Shown: positions 23,801 to 34,758 of the stretch, in pieces
How the letters are laid out: each line of letters begins with the position of its first letter
How positions within the stretch are numbered: the first letter of the stretch is position 1
From: Hirudinaria manillensis
Lineage: Eukaryota > Annelida > Clitellata > Hirudinida > Hirudinidae
Assembly: GCA_034509925.1 (NCBI GenBank)
Contig: CM067532.1
Coordinates: 5,102,142 to 5,166,141, forward strand
DNA: 64,000 nucleotides
Direction: 5' to 3'
The notes under the pieces: model-generated
Databases searched by the model: none
What the model was told of the DNA's origin: nothing
The model's input: the letters and a program-made list of their open reading frames with translations, nothing else
Made by a program: the position numbers and the translations under genes

Positions 23801-26271
23801 AGTACAAGATATGTTTCGGCAACAGGTGATCCCATTCCGAACATTGTTTGAAAGATTTCATTGTACCGACATAGGTATCCTATGCCCCTATCATTTCAGC
23901 CCCGGTAAGAGATAATGGACAAACTAACTTGCGATCTGCAAGGAGTAGCAGTCTATTTGGACGATATTCTTATCGGAGGTTCGAATTCCAAAGAACATAT
24001 TCAAAACCTGAAACTATTACTTCAACGATTGAGAGACAAAGGTCTCAGATGTAACAAAAAGAAATGCATTTTTGCTAAAGATTCAATTGAATACCTTAAC
24101 CTTTCAACGCTTCCTTTGGGAATTGCATGTGATGCATCAGATGTTGGAATCGGTGCAGTTTTGTTTCACAGATATCCGAACGACCAATATTGCACATTTC
24201 AAAGACACTGTCAACATCACAAAGAAATTATAGTCAGATACATAAGGAAGCACTTTCGATTATTTACGCGCTGCAGAAATTCCATCAATACCTTTACGGA
24301 CGAAACTTTATCTTAGTGACGGATCACAAACCTTTGTTGTCGCTTTTCAGCCCTTCAAAACTCACCCCATTATTAGCAGCAAATCGTTTAGCCCGATGGG
24401 CATTGATACTACACCAGTACGATTATTCGATAGAGTACCGACGATCCGAAAGTGCACAAATTCGACATTTTCAAAAGTTGGAAGATGCTCTGACAGTGCA
24501 AAATGATTGTCTTATCTTCGGAAACAGAATCATAGTTCCTGAGAAACTTAGACTACACGTTATGGGTCTATTGCACCAATCCACGTAGATCACGCAGTTA
24601 AGAACTGGTAGTGAACTTCTGAACGGAAGACAATTACGAAGCAAATTAGATGCGCTTTTGCCTTCAGTGCCGCACATTGCCCAGGAACTACAAAACCGTC
24701 AGAACAAGCCTACATCAAAGAGATCGAGTAACACCCAATTCACCGTCGGGAAGCCATGCTACGTTCAACGCAGCGGTCCAGGCAAGGATCGCATATAAAA
24801 ATTGATGATGTTTAGAAAGTCAAAGTGCACGGGAGGTTGCAAATTAAACATTAGTCATCAAAAAAAAACTCAAGAAACTTTTGCTGCTGCATAAACAAAC
24901 AAATAAACAAACAAACATACAAACGAACAAACAAATGAACAAACAAACACACAAGCAAACAAACATATAAACAAACATACATACAAACATACAAACAAAC
25001 AAACCTGCCAAACGACGGAAAGTGCTTCATTGATGGATTCAAGTCCTCCTTCTGACGGGGACCTCACGTGGAACATCACAAATCCTATCTGAAATGATAT
25101 TGTTATTATGTTATGTTATTGGCAATTATTTATATTATTTATCAAATTTATATTATTACTTTTTTATTATCAATATTATTATTTATTAATTAAGTAATAT
25201 TATATTATTAATACTTTTTTAATAAAATCATGTTTATCAATTTAAACTTACATTTTACATTTATTTAGCCAATTTTTAACATGCACAATTTTTTCCCAAA
25301 GGGACGCAAGGGCACCAACAAACAAACCATCAGCATACACACGACAGCAAACTAGCAGCCAGATTAATAAATAAAATGAAAGGAAATTTAAAAAAAAAAA
25401 TTGTTTAATAAAATATATAAAAAAAATAATAAAAATGAAAGTTAATCGAAATCAAACCAAGTAATTGAAGATGCAATGAGCAGCTTGCGACGGCAGAACT
25501 GGAATGTGCCACAGGAGTTTCCTGAGAAGGAAAATCAATTCCTTGTGACGGATTTTGTTGGTCAACTTTTCCAGGAACGTCCTCAGAAACAGGGCAGGAT
25601 CCTCAACCAGGCATTTCCAAATAATTTTTTCTGCAACTTCACTCACTGCATGAAATTTGAATAAATTTTAATTTTCAATCTTATCGGTTGTTGTGCATTT
25701 CACTCCTTCACGCTAAATATGACGTGTGTCTTCACAAATTGCAATAAAATGAACTCATCATCATCATCACCATGACCACCATCACAGGGCATCATCATCA
25801 TCATCACCAGATGTTCCATCGAGGTTGACTTCAAAATCGTCCAGGCATTGGATGATGTTGATCGCAGATTGACAGATAGAGGAGGGAAAGAATGATTGAG
25901 CGAGATGCATCTGATTGGTGTGAAGTGGATAAGCCCTTTCATCATCTGGAACATTTAATATACTCCATTTTAAGAGATTAATCTGTCTTTAATTTTAATA
26001 ATATTTATTTATCTAATTATTAACTTTCAATATTAACATTTCCCTCCTTAAACAAATAAACAATTCAACCAATTCCTTCAATAAATGGGACGATCATAAT
26101 AAAAGTTAAAATAAATATTCAACTCCAACTTTCTTTTACCAAAAGGTTCTTAATGGTACCAAGTGTAAAGAACTTGTCTGTTGTTATAGGATTTGTGAAT
26201 TCATGATTTGTGATTTATGAACAAAATTTTTAAAGTTTAATTGTTGAGGAGGATTGTTGCTAGAACTCATG

Positions 26272-26302
<31 letters not shown>

Positions 26303-29300
26303 ATGTCATTTATATAGTGCCGTGTGCGTGAACTACAGCATAATAGCTGCAGTAATAAATGGCAGCAATCCTCGATGGTCTTCATGCGAGGTGTTCGCAA
26401 CCCAATCTACATTGTTGGGCAGCTCTTTGGATATAGGTATTACACAGATCGCAAATTGATTAAAAGTCTTTGGATGCAATATATATATATATATATGTAT
26501 ACGATACATAGGACCTAGACTATACACTTGTATAGTGTGGGATATATATGTATATATATACTGTTAATAAAGTATAAGATACTATAACAAGATATATATA
26601 TATATATATATATCTGGTAAATAAACATATTGTTAATGAAATGATTCATTGTCATGCACTGCTACCTTCAACCTGCATGGGTCGACAAAAAAACACGCTA
26701 CCATGGCGACCGGACAGGTTTCTAACATTCGAGGCCCTGTTCACCACGGCCACTGACATTCTCCTGGTGGCAACTGCCAAGGAAAGTTCCTCTTGAAGAG
26801 CTGAATGGTGGTGGTGGTGGTTATGATGGACGATGATGGATTTGTAACAATAATAATTAGTAATAATAATAATAATAAATAATAATGCAACAGGCAGCCA
26901 ATTGCTTGTTGCTCAAAATGGATACAATTGGTGCAAAAGGATAGTTTCAATTTCTTTTTGTTTTTTAATTTTAATAAATAATTAAATTTTATTTGAAACC
27001 ACTGAGATGATAATGATATTTCATGTACAAGAAATAATGAAGAGAGAAATTAATGACGACGGTCTCACCGTCTTCGTGATCTTCGACGGAGTGCAACAGG
27101 GCGGGTTCGATGGATGCCATGGAACAAATTGGCACGGAAGTCATGAAACAGTTTTCTCTTGCGACCCTTTTCTTGCCTTCTTCTGCCAATAATGCTTGGT
27201 GGATCATTTGTTGCTGTTGTTTCCTTCTTGTTGTCGTTGCTGTCACTAGGGATTTCTGTAAATTAAATTAATTTAAAATTAAAATGATGACAAACTGCAA
27301 TTATAAACGCCAAGTCACGGACGATGCAGAACACGACCTGCATTCTTATCGTAAATTCTGATTTATGTTAACAAATTATATCGACATTGTTTTGCATATT
27401 TAGAATAAATAATAATTAATTTCAATCCAAAACTTCTCAATGAAAGCGTGAATTTTAATTATTATGCTCATTATAAATAAACCATTGAAAATAAGACTCA
27501 CAGATTCCTTCTGATTGATTGTAACTTCCTCGACTTTTGTTTTGAAGTGGGGCAACCAAGGTGCATCAACAGTCGGCAAGTTTGCAAGACCGATCGTTGG
27601 AGATGGGAGGACAAAATCAATGTTTGGTGGAGGAATCTGATTGCAAAAGATATTTTTATTTCATTAAGCAAATTAGCTCTTCAAGTTACAACTCTTGCTC
27701 ATTTTCTGAGATATTTAAAACAACATTTGCTGTGAATAAAATGCTTTAAAACGTGGATAAATGAATATTAACTTTGAAGTGGTAATGTGCACCTTCCTCC
27801 ATACGATGCCAGACTTGGAACCGGAAATTCCAAAGAATTGAAAATCTTTGCAAAAGAAGGGTCATTGAGGTCATAATCTGAAAAAGACTTTAAGAATCTC
27901 CAATCTAAAGACATCCAAATGCAAACCTCAGTGTGGCACCAATTCTGAAGGAGGCATCAGGATGCTGGAATTGATAGGAAATTAACTCCTGCATGTGTTC
28001 AGGGACTCTTATTGAAGACAAAAGGAACACAGAAGCTGAAACACAACAACAAAAAAATCTTAAAACAAATGTTGAGCCCAAAGCTAAACATGACTAGGCC
28101 AATGGCACCACCGGTTGAATTCTCCACAAATTCAAAACATTTAAAGCGACCATTCGGTTTTGCTTAAAGTTTTAACAAATTTTAAAATTCCGTTTAATTA
28201 AAATTATTTTAGTAAATAATGATTATTCAGAGCTCCCCTAACCAGCTGCAGCAGCCAATTCCTGGTCACTCTCGAGCAACAGCTCCCATGCAACAGGCAT
28301 GATGTCAATAAAGATGTCGTCAGAAAGAATCGGAGCCGCTTTGACAACAACTGCCAATGGACTTTGGGTCAGGTTTGCAACCTGCAGTCGTAAATAAATT
28401 AAAGTAACGAAAATGTGTTAACCAATTATTGGTCAAATTTTAACAAATTATTTATAACAAAAAAAAGAATAATTAATGATATTCATTTTTTAGGACCATT
28501 ATAACACATCAATATATGGGGCGTAACTGCACTAAATAAAGTGCATGAGCTAGATTGGGATTGGAGACTGAGATTATTAGTATTTCCTAAAGTAAGATGT
28601 CATAGTAAAACACTAATTTTGTTTTACGATTTCAGCTTGCATTCACGTGCCTATATTTTCCCATTCCAAACTATAATCGGTTTATAATAATAAAATATAA
28701 TAGGATAAAAAAATTCTTCAAAACAAGAATTATTTAAAGCTCAATGTCCTCAGCAATATATTCCACAACAAAGTAATACTTCTACATAGGATGACTTATT
28801 ATCATTATCATTACCATTCATTATTATTATTATTATGCATAAGATAATTTATTATCATTATTATCATTAATGTTCATTGCTGTGATTATGACTATTTAAA
28901 ATAATTCTCAAAAAGACCTGTTGATCCAAATATTTTGTGATAAGGAGAGCTTCATTGTGTTTGGCTGGCACTGCATGACCAGGATCGGATGATGATTTTG
29001 TTGATGACTCGTGGTTCAAAGATGTTGAATGGCAAGACCTGGACGACTCCTGGACTCGTAAATAAATGGAAAATAATTTTAATAACTAATTCATTTCAAT
29101 AACAATCCTGTACAAATAATAATAAATCCTTAATAATGAATAACAGATTGACCTTATGAAACATGAAATTTATAAATTGATTATTTAAACAGAGAAATGC
29201 TACTTATGGCTGGAAAAAAACATCAAACATCACTACAATTGCTCCTTAGAGTTTGCAGAGTGCCTACTTTTTGCTTAGGCTTGTTGGCTTGAACTTTGAC

Positions 29301-32300
29301 ACTTTGGGCATGCATGTCCTGTGGCTCTGCTGAATTGTAAACCTTCCTCAATGCAAGCATTAACCGAGCACAGCTCCTTCTTTGCCTTTCGTAGCAGTTG
29401 AGGTGGCAATAATTCTGATGGTCACACACGAAGTTGGATTTGTTGGCCAATTGAACGACAACCTGATGACGCAAGATGCAAGGTTCTTCAGTCAATAACT
29501 TATTAGTTCATACACACAATATCTACAGTTATCAAAGCCTGGCAAAAGAAGCCAAAACTATAAAACATGATTAATGAACTTGTCATTATCATAAGTCTTA
29601 AATTACCTTCACCCAAGGCATATTCTCTCCGAGACATTTGTCCTCATAAGAAACGCCCGGCGAATGATCGGATTCGAAGTTCTGTGCCTCCTCGTCTTCT
29701 TCCTCTTCAAAAATGGCATACGAAGAAGAAACTGTCTCCTCTGTAGAGTTCGCAGAGTGCAAGGATTGGGTGCTCACTTTTCTATGCTTCGTGCTTCCGA
29801 CTCTCGGAAGACCTGGAGATTAACGAGGATGGCGGTCAATCTCGTCGGTGAAGAATCGTGTTGTTTGTGAACAGCAGTTTGCCAGGATTGTTTTCACATG
29901 AATGGTATTCATAGCCATAAGATCTCCTTGCCAAAGTCTATGTTTTCTCATATCAATGTTTCATTTTTTTTCTGACTTGAACAAAAGAACAATTAAAAAT
30001 CATAAACCTTGCTCAGCATGGTGCGTAACTTTGAAACTCCTGTTGTGCTTAAAAGTGGCATTCTGATCAGAACCTCTTCGAGCTTTCAACAATTTCTGAC
30101 CAGTGGATATCATTGATTTCCTTCCTGAGTTGCAAACCAGTCATAATTTAAAGATTGATTCTAGATTAGGGACATAAGGAAGTGAATAAAATATTGTTTT
30201 TGTATCAATCCACCTGGCTTTGTTTCCAATGAACTGTTGATGTTGGACTGCGAGATTGAATTCGTGCTGCTATGCATTGAATCGGATCTGGTCGTCACGT
30301 CCAAGACTGCAAAGCTGATTTTCCTATCACTCCCTCCTTAATGTTTATAACCAACGTAAATGTCGTTTTATGGTCAGAATGAAAATCTTCTTTTATTAAT
30401 CAATTATTGTCTAAAATGAAGGCACATGTGACAAACAAATAATGGAAGCGAGGAATACATCCTCCATCAAACAAGAACACCTTCTTGGGGTCTGTTGGAA
30501 GATGGAAATTCGCCACTTTCAGGTGGGGTAAACACGGAACTCCACCTACGGTTCGGATCGTTCTTGCTGTCGGCGATCCTCTCGTAACGCTGGTGTTTTG
30601 TCGTCGGGAGGTTCTGATGAGTCTCTCTCAGGTAAGCAGTCACTTCGTAGAGGAGCTGGCAAGCCACAAGTTTGAGAGAGTGGGGACACTCGTTTCCACC
30701 TTGGTTAACCGTCTCTAGTTAAAAATATTTTCCTGATTAATTATTCATTCAGATGACCTCCAGTCTAACTGATAATGAAACATTTGGAACATAAATTCGA
30801 TAGTAATAATTAAGAATTAAGTGCTGAATTATCAAATTTCAACCTAGTGAATTCTCTTCCAAGTCTTAATATTTTGTATGTTAATCATCTTAATTTCTAA
30901 AATGTGGCACCTTCATCCAAATAATTCTCCTCTTGGTCGGCGTGCCACGGATCCTGCTTCTTTCCGTCGTCTCCGACTTTGTTCATGAATGTATAAAAGT
31001 CTGGATTCTCATCGATCAAAACTTCGGACAACCTGTTGCCTAAAGTCTGCAAACAGCATTATAGATCGAAAATATTTGATTTCATTTGTAAAATCAGTAA
31101 AGCACAAACAATACTAAAACATCAACAGTCAATACTTTCCAATGGCACGACGTTGTTATCATTAGCAGAGGATCGGCCATTCGAATCAAGGAATTATTTA
31201 TCAACTTTTCATTTATTTATAACTCATTATTCCTTTACTTATATTCATTAAATAAATCATCACCAGCCACCTCAGCCCACTGGTGAAACAACACCCCGGC
31301 ATTTTTCTGGACCGACACGTTCCTGCCGCTGACCGATTGCTGACCAGAATGATTCTTCTCAATGGTGCAGAGACCACCATAATTCAACTTCATCCAGTTT
31401 GGCCAGTCACCCTTGTTGCATCTGTTTACAAAATGAGAGCACTCCAGCAACAAGGCTGCTCTCCCAAGCACTGGAGCCTCCTGGTTTATACAGCATCACA
31501 ACAAATGAAATTAATGTAATTATTATAATAACATTTAATAACAACAATAATTGTTACGAAATTACTTCTAATATATATTGATAATATGATATGCAACCTA
31601 CAGTGCACATCATAAATATAGGCCAGGTTTGAGAATTACATAATTTCTACCTATACCTTCAAATAAAACTTTCATCAAAAAGCTGATTGCAGAGATCACA
31701 AGAAAGTAATTAATTAGTAATTATTAATAAAATTTGAATATTGATGAGAATCCATCAATAAATGCTTATGATGCTGTTTCCCAGAGCTTCCACATTGGAA
31801 AATGGGGTTTCTTCCACAATGGAAAAAAAATATTATTACAGATTTCACAAAAGTTCATTAACATAATATGACTCCTTATATATTACTTGATGCCCATAAC
31901 ATGTTTATATGAGTAAAATACCGATAGTTAACGTTATTATAGATGGGTTTAGGAAAGCAACTTGATATTGAAAAAGGACAAATTCTTGCCTTTAAAGACT
32001 TTAATTTATCAATTTCTGAAATTTCTAGGAGGTTGCATCACTCTAGAAACATTATTAGTGGTCTTTTAAGTGATCCTCAAAGTTATTGAACATTGTGTTC
32101 AATAAGAAGACCCAAAAAAACTGGATGAACATCAGAGAAGATCCTTCGCAAAGCTTCCAGGGGCTCAGTTCAACAAAGGACTTAAAATATAGCTTAAATC
32201 TGAATGTCAGTTGATCGACAACATGGAGGTGTCTCAATGGAAGTGGTTTTCCAAAGTTTGTTAAGCATCAGCACAAGCTGCTTCTGATGGAGGCCCACAA

Positions 32301-34725
32301 GAAGTTCTGACTGAACTGGACAAAGGAGATGTTGGATTTAGACACTAACTGGAACTCTGTTATTTTTATAGATAAAAAGAAATTTAACTTAGATGGTCCA
32401 GATGGATTCAAATATCATTGACATGAAGTTAGGAGATCCAAAAAATCATTTTCTAAAAGAGATATTAGAGGTGTGTCGGTGATTGTTTGGGCTGCCATTT
32501 CCTCTCGAGGTTCTTCAGAACTTATGTTCTTAGAGGGGAATGTATTTTACTATATCCTATTTTAAAAAATGGTCTACATAATTCCACTGTTTGGAATGAT
32601 GTTGTCAAAACATGTACCTGTCCTATATTTATGATGTGGAATGTATATTAATATATTACAAAAAAAACATTACTTATAATTATATTGAAATGTTTAAAAG
32701 TAAAATAAACAATCAAACAAATCAAAAATCTAAAAGCAGAAGAATTTAAAAACTTGGAAGGGTCAAACCAGGTCAAGGAGTGCAGCAACAAGGGGAGCAT
32801 CGGGCAGTGAACCGGGGTTGCAAAACTCCTGCAAAAAGTTGAACCTCACCAAACCAGACTTCAAAAGGTAAGCATTTATCAGCTTCTTTTCTCTGACAAG
32901 GTTTGAATTCTTCAAGAACTGTGTCGATCCATGAGACATTCCGTTGCTGAACAAATTTCCTAAAAAGGTTAAATTACAAATTATGATTTGTATGTCTCCA
33001 GAAGTAAATATTGAACAATGAATAATAATTTTCTGAGTAAAACCATGGAAAATAATAACAATTTAATTCTATATAACTGTTAGTTTTGGTTAATTTTTTG
33101 TTTTTTTGTTTTCTAATGCTGAATATTGTCATAGAGGATTTTGTTCTGAGTAAACTTAAAAACCCCAAAAAAAACATTAAATGTTTAATGTTAATCACTT
33201 AAAATACCTTAATTAATTAGTTAGTTAATTAAATAACCACCTTCACAAATACTTTCCCTCTTTCCACCATGTTTCCTTCCAAAGCTTTTAAAACCATCCT
33301 CAAGCTTCCTCCTTGCACTCAAAAGCCTCAAAGTTGCTTGGCCTGTTGCCTTGAAAGACATCCTTTGCTGAGCAAACGATCATAATTAAGTAGCACTATT
33401 ATTATTATTATTATTATTATTGTTATTATTATTATTATTATTACAATTATTTATTAAGCATAATAAATTGTAAAACACTTTCATTAAAAATAATTGCATG
33501 AAGTTATAAACACACCCCTTTGGCAAACACAATTGATTCACCATTGGAAAAGTCATCTTCATTGTCAGATTTTGGACTTTTATGAAATCCTAGAGGATTT
33601 TACAATTAAAATTGTTTCTTAAGAAATAAGGTGAAAGATTTAAAAAAAAAACCAGATTAATAATAATATAATTAATGTTAAAAATATATAATTAATAGTA
33701 ATAAGTTCATTTCTCTTCAAGTACTTTAAGTTAAACTGATTGCAAATTAATCTCATAAATAAATGAGTACGAAATGACAAATAAGGACGGGTTGTGCTTT
33801 TAATTCTATTTATTACCAATAAAATTAATTAATGCCATAACTAAACATCATCATTAAAATTGTTAAATGTCAATTTAACGACAAATGTAGTCAATAATAA
33901 ATACCTCGAAACATCCTGACTGATTTTTTCTTTGTGAGAAACTGAACATCATCATCCGCTATGGAGAAAATGCTTGCCCTCGGACTGACGTGTCCGTGGT
34001 GTGTCATTTGATCCTCACAGGGATTGTCAGCGCATGACACATGCGACGGAAATGAATGCTGTTACATGGATAAGATGCATTAACGACAACAATCTTTCGA
34101 AGAATATTTGTTGATCAACAAAATTTGACTTTGCAACCTTTTTTGTTTTCTTCTTAAAGATGGACTTTGACTTATACGGAGCACAACCAGTAGCATTAAA
34201 TGGGTGACCATCTTTTTCCTCATCACTATGGTATATACTATACACTATATACTATGGTATTAGAATTGAATACATTGCTGCTAGTTCAAACGATGCAAAA
34301 CATCAAATGAAACTGTGCAATGGTCAAAACCTCGCACTTGGTGCACAAATAGATACTAACTCGTTTTTATTATCTAATTATTCATTTATAAATTTAAAAT
34401 TAATGGTAAAATTAATTAAAGGTTAACCAAGTAGAAAACCAACAAAGCTTCAACTGACCTTTTAACGCTGGCAAGAATTTCAACATTTTCGCACGGTTTC
34501 ATAGCATCAATTAAGAATGAAAGAGCTACACACCTAAATGTGCTCCCATTATTATCTTTCATGTAATTGACCAACTGCCTTATCTCATGATATAAATGCT
34601 AAAGGAATTATTAAATAAGTCAACTCGATCAAAATCAAAATGTAAACTGCTGACAAAATGGAAAATGTAAAAGAAATAGTTTTGCATTTACTTAACCATA
34701 AACAGAAATAGAAACAAAATCTCGC

Positions 34726-34758
<33 letters not shown>

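Noticed and set aside
24851-25079. Cys/Val-rich minus-strand frame in the AAAC repeat
   Set aside because: Translation of a tetranucleotide repeat running into UNC80 exon 29; not a separate gene.
27722-27793. An 8-bp microexon between UNC80 exons 23 and 24
   Set aside because: Not needed: extending exon 23 to the donor at 27772 restores frame and yields the conserved EEGA...FK-IPPP junction.
29223-29267. C-terminal extension of UNC80 exon 19 to the stop after SNCSDV
   Set aside because: Would end the protein early; a donor at 29267 keeps phase with exon 20, and later exons continue the family match.
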